The notes below the pieces were generated by a model. The model was not told the origin of the DNA. It ran no database searches and was given only the letters and a program-made list of their open reading frames with translations. Below are positions 32,451-42,630 of a stretch of DNA of 64,000 bases, in pieces; within the stretch, counting starts at the first letter, position 1; each line of letters starts with the position of its first letter. The DNA lies in NCBI RefSeq assembly GCF_014268505.2, contig NZ_JABWQP020000002.1:248001-312000 (forward strand), read 5' to 3'. The position numbers and the translations under genes were made by a program. The DNA comes from Pseudomonas khorasanensis. GTDB lineage: Bacteria > Pseudomonadota > Gammaproteobacteria > Pseudomonadales > Pseudomonadaceae.

Positions 32451-35400
32451 TCATGGCATTCAACAATATGACTGGCCTGCTGGAAAAACGCCGTGCCGCC
32501 CTGATCGAATACAGCCTCGGGCAAATTGGCAAAAGTGGCGTGACTCCCAAGTACGGTTTCCTGAGAACCCCGGCGGATTTGTTCGAATTGCTGCGCATGG
32601 ACCCGCTGGACAGTTATCCGGTTCAGAGTTCCTGGGTTGCCGAAGCGACGAGCTGCGCTCAACAGTTTATTCATGCCGCCTACCGCAAACTGGAACCGGG
32701 CTATGAAAAAGTCAAATTCGACAAGGAGGATCTGGCCACCTGGGAGCTCTACAGCAACTACCCGGATTGGGCTGCGCTGCAACTGATCGCGCTTTATCCG
32801 GAAAACTTCATCAACCCCTTTGTGCGGCAGCGCAAGACCAGCCTGTTCAAAACCCTTGAAAACAACCTCAACCAGACACGCTTGAACAGCGATTCGGTGC
32901 AGGCGGCCCTGCGGGAATACCTGCAGACGTTCGAGCAGACCTGCAACCTGGACGTGATCAGCAGCTACATGGACGGGGCCTCGCCCGCGCGCGCCGATTA
33001 TTACTTTGTCGGTCGCCAGCGGGTGCCACCCTTCCAGTACTTCTGGCGCAAAGTCGCGGCAGAACTCTCGCCCGGTTGCACAGCGATTAATCCGGCGGCG
33101 TGGAGTGAGTGGCAGCCGGTGGACATTCCCACTGGCGTGAAGGTCTTGGACATTCGACCGGTTTTCTGGAATGGACGGTTGTGCCTTGTATGGGCCCAGT
33201 GGCAGGACAAGGTGGAAAGCGAGAGCGGCGAAAGCTTGCCGCACCGGCTGGATATCAACTTGGCGTTCATGGGCCAGAACGGCCAGTGGTTGGCACCGCT
33301 GAGCCTGCACAGTTCCAACCAGGATGAAGACCTTTCCCAAGGAGCTCGGCTGGTGGCGACCGTTTGGGCTGATCATCACAACCCCAGGGGCAAGCTCGGA
33401 GTGCTATTGACCAATGGGACTGACGTACTAAAGGTATTTGCGGTGCGCGATGTGCTGTTCCGTGCCCTGATCGATGACGGTGGCTGGCTGGACCATGCGG
33501 CGGTCCACCGATTTGTCTCGGTAAATACGATTCAGCATCCGCTGATGAATCAGCCGACCATGGACACTTCCGTCGAAACTACCGGCAACTTGACGGATTA
33601 CCTGGATTTGCAGGCCGTGGTGTTTCGTGTCGGTGGCGATGACAAGCTGTTCGTTCAGGGTGTGCTAAGGCCCGCAGGTCTGGCTGGCAGTGCTGAATTC
33701 GAACTGAAGTTGATTAACCGCACCGAGCCCGATCCGCAGCCGCTTAAAATCACCCAACCGAATGCGGGTGGCTGGAGTACCCCGTGGCTCGAGTTTACCC
33801 GCACAGCAGGTTCATGGGGGGCGGCGAATTTTTCGTTCGGGTCCGTCGCGGGGGGGCGCAAGGCGTTTGAATTGACGATCGCGAACGTCACCGCGTTCAC
33901 CCCGGCATCGCTGCACAAAAACACCTTGAATGCGGCGCAGTTTCTCTCCCTGAACCAGTCAGGTCTGGAGCTTAAGTTCACCCGTCTGAACTCGCTGTTC
34001 GGCCCCGAGCTGGTGCAACGCTCCAATATTTCCGTCGATGCCGTACTGGATTGGGATACGCAGTTTCTGCCGGAGCCGCGTCCGAGTACCGCTGCAATCG
34101 ATGAACCGAACGGTTCATTCAACGGCGCCAACGGCCTGTTTTTCTGGGAGCTGTTTTTTCATTTGCCACACTTGGTGGCCGCACGCTTGCGCGCCGAGGA
34201 CCGTTTTCTGGAAGCGCAGAAGTGGTTGCATTACCTGTTCGATCCCCAAGCGCCAGCGGACGAACCTCCCCTGCCGAATTCAAAACCCTTGTACTGGCGC
34301 TGCCGGCCTTTGAATGGCCCCGGTAATTCGGGCTGTGAAGCCGAGGCGCCGACTGATCCCGACGCCATCGGCTATTCGGCGCCCCGGCATTTTCAGATTC
34401 TGGTATTCACGGAATACGTCACCAACCTGCTGAACTGGGGCGACTGGTACTATCGCCAACTGACCCGTGACAGCCTGGTGGCCGCCAAGCTTTGTTATGT
34501 GCAGGCCGAGTTTCTGATGGGCAAGGCGCCGACAGTGCGAACGGTGAACCGTTGGGAAACGGACACGGTGGCCAGTCTTATGAGCAGGGCCATTTCGCGG
34601 CCGGCGCTGGAACAGTTCGAACAAACCCTCGCATTCAGCCTGGCGGACTTCCCTGCCGCTGCCGAAGCACCACCACTGCTTGGGTTGTTGGCAAACGAAC
34701 CCTTCAAACAACCGATCAATGAGCAGTTGCTCGGGTTGTACGCCTTGCCCGGCCAGCGTCTGCATAACTTGCGCAACAACCTCACCCTGGACGGCAGGCC
34801 GCTGGACATTCCCCTGTTCAGCCCGCCAACGGACCCCAACCAGTTGCTGCGCGATCTGGCGGCCGGGGGCGTCGGTGCCCCAAGACCCATGGGCGGGCGA
34901 CTGGTGGTCAGTGCTTTCCGTTGGCGGGTGACGTTCGAGGCGGCATTGCGGGCAGTGCAAACCCTGCAGGATTACGGCAATCAGGTGCTGCGTTTGCTCG
35001 AGCAACGGGACCGGGCCGAACAGGAGGAAATGCAGCAAAACCATCTGGTGGAATTGGGTATCTACGCCCAGACCGTGCAGGAACAAAGCATCTCTCAGTT
35101 GCAAGCGAGCAAGACCGCGCTGGAACAGAGTCGGGCGGTGGCGCAGGAGCGGGCCGAGGCCTATGCGCGGCGTTATGACGAAAATGTGTCGGCGGTTGAA
35201 TACGAGGTCATGGAGAGTCTGCAATTTTCCAAGACACTGCTATGGACCTCGGCGGGCATCAAGCCCGTGGGGGGGGGGCTTGCCGCGCTTCCCAATCTTT
35301 TTGGCATGGCCAACGGTGGGCATCGCCTCGACAAAACATTCGACGCGATTTGTTACGGTTTGGAGGTCGCCTCGTCAGTGTTGCAACTGGACGCGGATAA

Positions 35401-36511
35401 ACAGGCCACCACCGAGGGCTACCGTCGTCGCCGCGAAGAATGGCGGCTGCAACGCGATCAGGCATTGGCGGAAGTCCGGGCAATCGATGTGCAAATCACC
35501 GCACAGTCCCATGCCGTGCAAGCGGCCCAGACCAGCCTGGAGCAAACCCTCAGGGCCAACAGTCAGGCGTTGACGGTTTACAACTTCATCAAAAAGCGCG
35601 CCTCCAATGCCGAACTGTTCGGCTGGTTGCTGGGTCAGCTCAAGGCGTTGCACTACCAGGCCTACGATGCAGTCGTCAGTTTGTGCCTCAACGCCCAGGC
35701 TTCGCTGGCCGCTGAAACCGGCGATTACGACGCGCAAATTCCCTTGCCCCAGGTCTGGCTGGACAACCGCCACGGCCTGACGGCAGGCGAGCACCTGCGC
35801 GGGTATTTGCTGCGCATGGAGCGTGAATACCTGCAGCGCCATGAGCGACGGCTGGAACTGGTCAAAACCGTTTCCCTGCGCCAGCTGTTTGAAGACGAAG
35901 TCGATCCGCAGACAGGCGTCAACAGCTGGGCAGCGGCGCTGGAACAGTTGCAGAACCGAGGCACTCTGGAATTCAAGCTGACCCAGCTGCTGTTCGATCG
36001 TGATTATCCGGGGCATTACTGCCGGCAAATCAGCTCGGTGGAGGTCGATCTGCCAGTGCTGACCGGGCCTTTCGAAAATGTGCGGGCCACTTTGCTGCAA
36101 GTCAGCAGCATGACGGCAACCAAGGCGTCGGCCCGGTCAGTGATCTATTTGCATGCTCCAGACGGTGCCGTGGCCCCTCCCGACGTTCAGGTCAACCTGC
36201 GCAGCGGTCAGCAAATAGCCTTGTCCATGGGGATTGCCGACAACGGCATGACGGCGATCAAACCTGATGAAGGTTTGCTCAACCCCTTCGAAAACACCGG
36301 GGTGGTGTCGCGCTGGATGTTGAATTTTCCACGGCCGAAAAAAGCGTCACAGCCGGCGATACTTGGATCTTTGACGGACATCATCGTGCGCATTCGTTAC
36401 ACGGCCAAAGCCGGCGACCCGACCTTCACGCGAGCCATCGAAGATCTGGTGAGCGAAGCCGAAATGCCACTTCTGGACGCAACCGTCAAAGGAGTAAAGC
36501 ATCATGACTAA
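32447..36511 (+). CDS. TcA second half (pore, linker and TcB-binding; YenA2-like)
   Basis: A 1354-residue protein. The ATG at 32447 overlaps the upstream stop and is preceded by GGAGGA. The first part is the neuraminidase-like/ABC-toxin N region (YFVGRQRVPPFQYFWRKVAA, LDIRPVFWNGRLCLVWAQWQ) followed by FFWELFFHLPHLVAARLRAE. From about 840 there is a long alpha-helical stretch with many Gln/Glu (LLEQRDRAEQEEMQQNHLVE), a hydrophobic break (AALPNLFGMANG) and returning helices. This is the translocation channel with its membrane-inserting tip. The C-terminal TcB-binding region is recognised by FDRDYPGHYCRQISSVEVDL. It assembles as part of the pentameric injection pore. Its end overlaps the following gene by 8 bases. 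Confidence 0.92.
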   Translation: MIMAFNNMTGLLEKRRAALIEYSLGQIGKSGVTPKYGFLRTPADLFELLRMDPLDSYPVQSSWVAEATSCAQQFIHAAYRKLEPGYEKVKFDKEDLATWELYSNYPDWAALQLIALYPENFINPFVRQRKTSLFKTLENNLNQTRLNSDSVQAALREYLQTFEQTCNLDVISSYMDGASPARADYYFVGRQRVPPFQYFWRKVAAELSPGCTAINPAAWSEWQPVDIPTGVKVLDIRPVFWNGRLCLVWAQWQDKVESESGESLPHRLDINLAFMGQNGQWLAPLSLHSSNQDEDLSQGARLVATVWADHHNPRGKLGVLLTNGTDVLKVFAVRDVLFRALIDDGGWLDHAAVHRFVSVNTIQHPLMNQPTMDTSVETTGNLTDYLDLQAVVFRVGGDDKLFVQGVLRPAGLAGSAEFELKLINRTEPDPQPLKITQPNAGGWSTPWLEFTRTAGSWGAANFSFGSVAGGRKAFELTIANVTAFTPASLHKNTLNAAQFLSLNQSGLELKFTRLNSLFGPELVQRSNISVDAVLDWDTQFLPEPRPSTAAIDEPNGSFNGANGLFFWELFFHLPHLVAARLRAEDRFLEAQKWLHYLFDPQAPADEPPLPNSKPLYWRCRPLNGPGNSGCEAEAPTDPDAIGYSAPRHFQILVFTEYVTNLLNWGDWYYRQLTRDSLVAAKLCYVQAEFLMGKAPTVRTVNRWETDTVASLMSRAISRPALEQFEQTLAFSLADFPAAAEAPPLLGLLANEPFKQPINEQLLGLYALPGQRLHNLRNNLTLDGRPLDIPLFSPPTDPNQLLRDLAAGGVGAPRPMGGRLVVSAFRWRVTFEAALRAVQTLQDYGNQVLRLLEQRDRAEQEEMQQNHLVELGIYAQTVQEQSISQLQASKTALEQSRAVAQERAEAYARRYDENVSAVEYEVMESLQFSKTLLWTSAGIKPVGGGLAALPNLFGMANGGHRLDKTFDAICYGLEVASSVLQLDADKQATTEGYRRRREEWRLQRDQALAEVRAIDVQITAQSHAVQAAQTSLEQTLRANSQALTVYNFIKKRASNAELFGWLLGQLKALHYQAYDAVVSLCLNAQASLAAETGDYDAQIPLPQVWLDNRHGLTAGEHLRGYLLRMEREYLQRHERRLELVKTVSLRQLFEDEVDPQTGVNSWAAALEQLQNRGTLEFKLTQLLFDRDYPGHYCRQISSVEVDLPVLTGPFENVRATLLQVSSMTATKASARSVIYLHAPDGAVAPPDVQVNLRSGQQIALSMGIADNGMTAIKPDEGLLNPFENTGVVSRWMLNFPRPKKASQPAILGSLTDIIVRIRYTAKAGDPTFTRAIEDLVSEAEMPLLDATVKGVKHHD

Positions 36512-39500
36512 ACCAATCATCCTGGCCAATGAAAGTCTGGTGCTCAATGGCGATTTTGAGCAGTCGTTAACTCACTGGAAGAAGGGTCCGCTTAATCCAG
36601 CGTATCTGGGCACCAAGCAGGAATCCTATGAAGGCGTGCCGATTCGCTTTCTGAACGCCGGCAATGAATCTTCCGTCAGTCAGCCGCTATTGGTTCCGAA
36701 GAATCCGGGCGCAACAGCTCGATACGTTCTCAGTTTCCTGTGCGAAGTGCGGCATACCCTGGCGGGCACTTTGGTCGTCAGTATCGATGGGCAACCGGAT
36801 AACAAGTTGATAATCGAGTTGACGCCGGGCCCGCCACGCGATCTAAAGAAAGACGAGGCGCGACGCAAGCGCGGTCAGCCGCTGGTGTTCGTGCCGAACG
36901 TATACGAGTGTCCCCTGGACCTGCCATTCACCGATCAGGACACGCTCACGGTCCGTGTGAACAGTCCGAAAAATGATCCTGGCGACTACACCTCGGCAGT
37001 CTGCATCACCCGCATCAAGCTCCACTTGCATCTGGAGCCAGTGGTAATGCAAACCCTGAAGCTTGATCAAGAAACATTGCCGGCAACAGGACCTTTGCAT
37101 CTGTGCCTGGGGGCAACGGCATCCCTGTTTCATTCGCTTGCATTCGTGCCCGAACCGGACAACGCTTGGCTGGGCACCCAGGCAGCCTTGACCATCCACG
37201 ACAACCCACAGGGGGCCGTTGTCGCAACACCGGCCTGGGAGATTAATCAACCGGTGGACTTGCCCTGGACACTCGACTGCCCATTGATCGGGGATGAGGA
37301 GCCCTACCTGTTCTCGATGAACCTGCTTAACCAGTTCACCGCTGAACCTTACCCGGTGCAGGTGTCGCTCGGTCATCATCGGCTGGTATTCAGTGAGGTG
37401 CTCGAGGCGGCTTACTACCCTGTGCTTGAATACGGCCAGAGTGTGCGTCTGGGGGTTCAGGTCGCTTCGTATTACAACGGGCAGCCGTTGAGTGGGCGGA
37501 CGGTGAACTGGACGCTCAAGAATCAACAGGTAAAAGGGGCTGCTGTTACCAACGAAGCAGGCTGGGCGTACTTTGACTATCCGTCGACGCAGGCCGGCGA
37601 TTTCGATATCGAGGCGTCGGTCGAAAGCCTGTACTACGCCGCTCGCGTCGTGACTCAAACCTTGGTGGTCCGGGTGTTGGCCACCGATCCCTGGAAAGAC
37701 GTACTGGCGGTCGTCGAGGATATTGAGGCACGTTGGGAAGAAAAAACCGGTTACCCCAATCGGGGTTCGGATTATCCCGTCAATTTGAAACTGCCAGCAG
37801 CCAGTCCGTTGCAGGGGACGGAGCTGTCATTGCATTGGAGCGGTGATTCCCCTGAGCAACTGGGCGTTGCTGTCAGCCCCGCGCTTGAGGCTCCCGTACC
37901 GGTTAACGGCGTCGCGCTTGCGTGGAATTTGAAGAGCGAGGATCGTCTTGACGGCCGGTTCAATCTGCAACTTGTCTGCTCGAAACTGCTCCTGCCTTCA
38001 CTGAAAAAAACCATGTCGCTGGCGCGCAACCTGGTCAAGATCGGCGAGGTACGAGAAGCCAACAAGTTTCCGGTGGTGGACGAAAGCGAACGCGTGCTGT
38101 TGCGGGTGCAAGTGGTGCACTTCATTGTCAGTGGTAACGGTGATCCGGTCGTCAATGCCCTGGTCGAGTGGACTGTTCCCGATGGCCCGTCGACCATCGC
38201 CAGAACGGGCATGGGCGGCTGGGCGAGTGTGCTGTACACACCGAAAAGCGCAGGGGACAAGGTTGTCACTGCCAGGATCAAGGCCCATGCCGAGGCTGTC
38301 GCGGTGGAGCAACCTTTCAAAGTGCAACCGATTGCAACCAGCCCCTGGAAAAGTGAGGTCAAAATCCTTCTGGACGGGGTGGAAGTCGAGCGCAATACGA
38401 TCGGCGTGCTCTGCCGGCGCGGCCAGATACATACCCTGAAAGTCGAGCCGGTTACTGGCAGCGCCTGGATCGGCAAAAACATCAGTTTGCATTGGCGAGG
38501 CGTCGCTCCAGACATCGGACTGGTGCCCAGTGACCTTGCAACACCCAAGCCCCTAGTGGCAGCCGGTGTGGAATGGAAACTCGTCTCACAGACGGATACC
38601 AGCATCAGCAGTCTGTTTGAGCTGGAGCTACGCCTTGCGAGCGTTACACCCGTTCGGGAGCTGTCGGGGCGATTGGTGTCGGTGGATCTGACGGAAGAAG
38701 TCAGCCTGAGGCTTGATCAGATACCGGCAGCGCTGGATGCTCAGACGCTCTATCCGTGCCTGGGTGCGCTTCACCGCTTTAGCGTATTGCCCAATGCACT
38801 CAGCCCGTTGGTAGGGCTGGAGTCATCGCTGACGTGGTCGGGAACGTCCGCTGAGGAGCTGGGTGCAACGGTTCAACCCGCTTTTAATCTTGCGCAGCCG
38901 ATCAATGACGGTGGCGCGACTTGGACGCTCGACTTTACCGCCAGTCAGCAATCGGGCCAGTTTGCCCTGGCGTGGGCACTGCCTCAGTTGGGTTTCGTCG
39001 GTGTCGCCAAGCCGATGGCATTGGCGCATAACAAGCTCAGGATTGAAGCGTGGCGAGAATCTCCGGTGGATCCGGTCGTGGGGCAGGATCCGGCCTGGCT
39101 ATGGGTTCGGGTGTTCTCGCATTACACCGGGCTGGCGGTCAATGGAGTTCCAGTGACTTGGACGGCGGGGGAGTCAAGCGAGGTGCTCACCGATGCCAAA
39201 GGCTGGTCCGGTTTGCCTGTTGCGCCGGCAATCGCTGGCCCACAGGCGGTGAAGGCGTTGGTGATCAGTGCATACGACGGCTATGAAGATGCACGCTCTT
39301 TGGAGGTTACGGCACTGGCGAGCGATCCTTGGGCTGGCTTGATGGTCAAATTTGACGGCGCAACGGCTCAACCCTGGGGTGAAAAGACCTACTTTCCGCG
39401 CCGCAAGGGTGAACACACGTTCGAGCTGTTGGCCGCCGAGAACAGTCCTTTATTTGATCGTGAACTGACACTTGGCATGACTGGCACCGGACCGGCTGAA

Positions 39501-41204
39501 CTCGGCATCAAGTTTGTGCCTGACGCCTTAGGGGTAGCGCGCGAGTTTTATAACGTGGGATTGCTGTACACATTCAAGACCGGCGATCTGAAAGATGGAA
39601 GTTTTGCCTTGCGCCTGGCGTCGCAGCGATTGGCGAGCTTGTCCCCGGCGAACGCGATGTCGTTGGGTGAGGGTTCGCAGGTGATGAGCATCATATGGGA
39701 TAGCCGTACTTTTCAGACCGTGGATTGGGAGCAGGAACTTGTAGAAGGAGTCACCGTGATATCGACCATTACAGGCAAGCCAATGGCCGGTGTGCCCGTG
39801 ACCTGGCGCAGTCCTGATATTGGGGTTGTGACGTCGGTGACAGACTTTTACGGGGTGGCGCAAATGCGCTTTGTTCCGAGTACCCCCGGAGCGGCTGAGC
39901 TAACTGCAACGGTGGGGGATGGGGAATCGGTAGCGTCGTCGTATTTCTTGAATGAGCCGCGGGAAATAGCGGCGCTCACCAGTCCGAAGCCGAATGGTCA
40001 GGTGGGTGAGCGGGTTTCAGCGGTCGTTAACGTGGTATCGGCCATGACCGGCGAGCCTTTGCAAGACGTTGAGGTGATGTGGGATTACCCTGACCGGGTG
40101 CTTGCCCCGACAAAAACAGATGCTGAAGGGAACGCCCGGGTGGAGTTCAGAATGCCGGGTATCAGAATAGGTCTTTTGGAAGCTACCGTGCTGGGTGGGT
40201 ATGCTGGATGGGAGGTGAAAAGTATAGAGTTTAAGTTGGTGCCAAATTTGTCTGCGTTTACTACTTCTTCTACTTGGTTGCAGGAATTCACCCCTTATGT
40301 AGGTGAAAAGAAAGTTAGGTGGCCTGACCTGATGCTAAATTTAGTCGCGGGAGATAGTTGCATATTTATGCTGGACTATGAGTACAGTTGGTTGATCGGC
40401 GATCCAGATGCCTTTCTCACTTTGGAATACAAGCCGGGCGCAGAGGGGCAAGGTCTGGTTTTTGATCCGCCCTTAGGGCAACTCTGTGAGATGGCTGAAG
40501 GGACCACATTCTTGAGTTGGTCTATCACTACTGACCAGGCACATAGCGGTCCTGTTATATTGCAATTTGGAATTCCCGGTATTGCGGAGATATCGAAGTC
40601 GCCTCCAGTGCCGGGGGAGATGATTAATATCGCCCAAGAAGTGGATGTTACGTTCGACCAGTTTCCGGTTACCTTCGAAAAAGGGGCTGCGGCCTATCCC
40701 TGCCATGGGGCAACCCACACGATTACTGTGCTGCCAAAACCTTCCAGCCGGCTACTGAACAAGCCTCTACAGTTGCTTTGGAACGGCGGGACCACTGAAA
40801 GCCTCGGGGTGGTGGTGAGACCTTCGTTGGAAGGCAAGCAAACACTGACGGAGGAAGGGGTGACGTGGGAACTGGATTGCCTCACCACTTCCAATAAAGG
40901 GGAGTTTTTCTTGCAACTGATTGTAGATGGCTATTTGGGATTATCTCAGAAGCTAAATATGTCGTTAGGACATAACTTGGTGACGGCTACACGTTGGACG
41001 TCGGGGCCATTTGGGGTAGGTGATGGTTATTATTTGTCTAATATTCTCGCTACCTCCTTTTACTTGGGGGTGCCCGCAAGTGGAGTTCAGGTAAGCGCCG
41101 AGAATAGTGCTTATAGTGGGTACACTGGTGCAAATGGCACCGATTCCGCACTAAGTACGCTGAGGTTGAAAATAGTTAATCGATATGATGGAAGCGTTGT
41201 CTGA
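36504..41204 (+). CDS. Giant alternating Ig-module protein, last gene of the TcA arm
   Basis: A 1566-residue protein beginning MTKPIILANESLVLNGDFEQ, without a signal peptide. The first 180 residues look like a carbohydrate-binding-type jelly roll (LNGDFEQSLTHWKKG). After that two module types alternate about five to seven times. Module A has PCLGA-H-F-VLP, then L-W-G-E-LG-V-P and W-LD (copies near residues 195, 430, 660, 755, 975 and 1400). Module B is Big_1-like, e.g. GVPVTWRSPDIGVVTSVTDF then YGVAQMRFVPSTPG. The last kilobase is noticeably AT-richer than the rest. Function is unknown; the shared B module with TcA1 suggests it belongs to the same complex. The start overlaps the stop of TcA2 by 8 bases. 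Confidence 0.82.
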   Translation: MTKPIILANESLVLNGDFEQSLTHWKKGPLNPAYLGTKQESYEGVPIRFLNAGNESSVSQPLLVPKNPGATARYVLSFLCEVRHTLAGTLVVSIDGQPDNKLIIELTPGPPRDLKKDEARRKRGQPLVFVPNVYECPLDLPFTDQDTLTVRVNSPKNDPGDYTSAVCITRIKLHLHLEPVVMQTLKLDQETLPATGPLHLCLGATASLFHSLAFVPEPDNAWLGTQAALTIHDNPQGAVVATPAWEINQPVDLPWTLDCPLIGDEEPYLFSMNLLNQFTAEPYPVQVSLGHHRLVFSEVLEAAYYPVLEYGQSVRLGVQVASYYNGQPLSGRTVNWTLKNQQVKGAAVTNEAGWAYFDYPSTQAGDFDIEASVESLYYAARVVTQTLVVRVLATDPWKDVLAVVEDIEARWEEKTGYPNRGSDYPVNLKLPAASPLQGTELSLHWSGDSPEQLGVAVSPALEAPVPVNGVALAWNLKSEDRLDGRFNLQLVCSKLLLPSLKKTMSLARNLVKIGEVREANKFPVVDESERVLLRVQVVHFIVSGNGDPVVNALVEWTVPDGPSTIARTGMGGWASVLYTPKSAGDKVVTARIKAHAEAVAVEQPFKVQPIATSPWKSEVKILLDGVEVERNTIGVLCRRGQIHTLKVEPVTGSAWIGKNISLHWRGVAPDIGLVPSDLATPKPLVAAGVEWKLVSQTDTSISSLFELELRLASVTPVRELSGRLVSVDLTEEVSLRLDQIPAALDAQTLYPCLGALHRFSVLPNALSPLVGLESSLTWSGTSAEELGATVQPAFNLAQPINDGGATWTLDFTASQQSGQFALAWALPQLGFVGVAKPMALAHNKLRIEAWRESPVDPVVGQDPAWLWVRVFSHYTGLAVNGVPVTWTAGESSEVLTDAKGWSGLPVAPAIAGPQAVKALVISAYDGYEDARSLEVTALASDPWAGLMVKFDGATAQPWGEKTYFPRRKGEHTFELLAAENSPLFDRELTLGMTGTGPAELGIKFVPDALGVAREFYNVGLLYTFKTGDLKDGSFALRLASQRLASLSPANAMSLGEGSQVMSIIWDSRTFQTVDWEQELVEGVTVISTITGKPMAGVPVTWRSPDIGVVTSVTDFYGVAQMRFVPSTPGAAELTATVGDGESVASSYFLNEPREIAALTSPKPNGQVGERVSAVVNVVSAMTGEPLQDVEVMWDYPDRVLAPTKTDAEGNARVEFRMPGIRIGLLEATVLGGYAGWEVKSIEFKLVPNLSAFTTSSTWLQEFTPYVGEKKVRWPDLMLNLVAGDSCIFMLDYEYSWLIGDPDAFLTLEYKPGAEGQGLVFDPPLGQLCEMAEGTTFLSWSITTDQAHSGPVILQFGIPGIAEISKSPPVPGEMINIAQEVDVTFDQFPVTFEKGAAAYPCHGATHTITVLPKPSSRLLNKPLQLLWNGGTTESLGVVVRPSLEGKQTLTEEGVTWELDCLTTSNKGEFFLQLIVDGYLGLSQKLNMSLGHNLVTATRWTSGPFGVGDGYYLSNILATSFYLGVPASGVQVSAENSAYSGYTGANGTDSALSTLRLKIVNRYDGSVV

Positions 41205-41231
41205 CTTCAAATTCTGGTTCAACTAGCAATC

Positions 41232-41264
41232 AACGCCTTTTCTCTATGAGAAAAGGCGTTTTTT
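41232..41264 (+). terminator. Rho-independent terminator of the TcA arm
   Basis: AACGCCTTTTCTC pairs with GAGAAAAGGCGTT around a short TAT loop, followed by TTTTTT. It sits 27 bases after the stop of the 1566-residue gene and directly before the convergent stop of the DUF58 gene. Confidence 0.93.
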
Positions 41265-41267
41265 CGC

Positions 41268-42599
41268 TCATAACCCCCCAGCTTTCTTCCACCCCAAATA
41301 CTGCGTTACCAATTCAGCCCCCAACTCACCGGAGCGTGAATCGAGTATCTGAACTCCATGAGCACTCAACCGCTCATGAAGCTCGGCTCGTGTATTCAAA
41401 TGATCCACCGTCCCGCAATAGGCCAATGCTTCAGGAAATGTTTGCACCGGCATCTGACGTAATGAGTCGAGTACTGCTTCGCGCAGGCTGGCGACCAACA
41501 CTCGATGCTGCCGGCTCACTCGTTTGACAGCGGTCAGCAGTTCTTCATCATCTTCATCTCGAAGGTTGGTCACCAGCACCACCAACGCCCGACGTTTTTG
41601 CCGGGCTAAAAGCTGGTTGACGGCGGCCTGGTAGTCGGCAGGGCGTTGGCTGCTGTGGAGGTCGTACACCGTGTTGAGCAACACATTGAGCTGGCCCGTG
41701 CCTTTGACCGGCGCGAGATAACGCGATTGATCACTGGCAAACGTACTCAGGCCCACCGCGTCGCCCTGGCGTAGCGCAACGTAGCTGAGCAACAAGCAAG
41801 CATTCAGCGCGTGATCAAAATGCGACAGCTCATCATCCTGGCTGCGCATGCTCCGGCCGCAGTCGAGCATGAAGATTATCTGCTGGTCGCGCTCGTCTTC
41901 GTATTCACGGGCGATGGGTGTGCGATGGCGGGCGGTGGCTTTCCAGTCGATCTGGCGCAGGCTGTCGCCTTCGCGAAATTCGCGCAATTGATGGAATTCC
42001 TGGCCCTGGCCGCGTCGTTGAAGCTGGCGGACACCGAGCTGGCTGAGCCAGTTATCCACCGCCAGCAGCTGTCCGCCGTAGAGCCTTGCGAAGTCGGGGT
42101 AGACGCGGGTGTTATCGGTCACGTTCAGCAGGCGTTTGTCGGACCATAACCCCATTGGGCTCGGCAGGCTGATTTCGCAGTGCTCGAAGATGAAGTGACC
42201 GCGCTTGAGTGGTCGCAGGCGATAGCCGATCTGGCTACGTTGACCGGGTAGCAGTTCGACCGATAGCGGCGAGTTTTCGAAGCTCAACCCGTCGGGCACG
42301 TGGTCGAAAATTCGAATGTTCAGCGGCTGCGAGAAATCGTGCTCGACCTCCAGCCGCACTTCACCCCAGCGACCAAGCGCCAGACTACCGGGCGCTTGCC
42401 GTTGTACGCGCGGGGAGGGCAGGCGTTTGAGGCGCACGCCATCGAGCATCGCCAGGGCCAGCAGCGCCAGCAGCAGTCCCCAATTGATTGACTGCAGCGT
42501 TGCGGGCACCTCGACGTCCAGCGCCTGCAAGGCACCCAGCACAACGCCGACAGCCAGCAGGATTGCGAGCCAGATCAGCAGCAGCCGAGACGGTTTCAT
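41268..42599 (-). CDS. DUF58 protein (MoxR-associated, VWA-like)
   Basis: A 443-residue protein from the ATG at 42599 (MKPSRLLLIWLAILLAVGVV). Two membrane segments lie at about residues 7-27 and 38-56. The DUF58 signature FREGDSLRQIDWKATARHRT is followed by the VWA-like metal-site pattern FMLDCGRSMRS. DUF58 proteins act with MoxR ATPases, which lie just upstream in this operon, and are thought to help mature or assemble membrane or envelope complexes. It is separated from moxR by 181 bases containing a palindromic repeat, so it may also have its own promoter or depend on read-through. A longer upstream frame overlaps the repeat and is rejected. Confidence 0.87.
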   Translation of the reverse strand: MKPSRLLLIWLAILLAVGVVLGALQALDVEVPATLQSINWGLLLALLALAMLDGVRLKRLPSPRVQRQAPGSLALGRWGEVRLEVEHDFSQPLNIRIFDHVPDGLSFENSPLSVELLPGQRSQIGYRLRPLKRGHFIFEHCEISLPSPMGLWSDKRLLNVTDNTRVYPDFARLYGGQLLAVDNWLSQLGVRQLQRRGQGQEFHQLREFREGDSLRQIDWKATARHRTPIAREYEDERDQQIIFMLDCGRSMRSQDDELSHFDHALNACLLLSYVALRQGDAVGLSTFASDQSRYLAPVKGTGQLNVLLNTVYDLHSSQRPADYQAAVNQLLARQKRRALVVLVTNLRDEDDEELLTAVKRVSRQHRVLVASLREAVLDSLRQMPVQTFPEALAYCGTVDHLNTRAELHERLSAHGVQILDSRSGELGAELVTQYLGWKKAGGL

Positions 42600-42630
42600 C
42601 GGCGCACGCCTTTCGTGTGAAAAGAGCTTT

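Noticed and set aside
7544..41204. Search for a holin/endolysin/spanin release cassette in the Tc locus
   Set aside because: No small membrane protein or muralytic gene was seen within or next to either arm, so release must depend on another locus.
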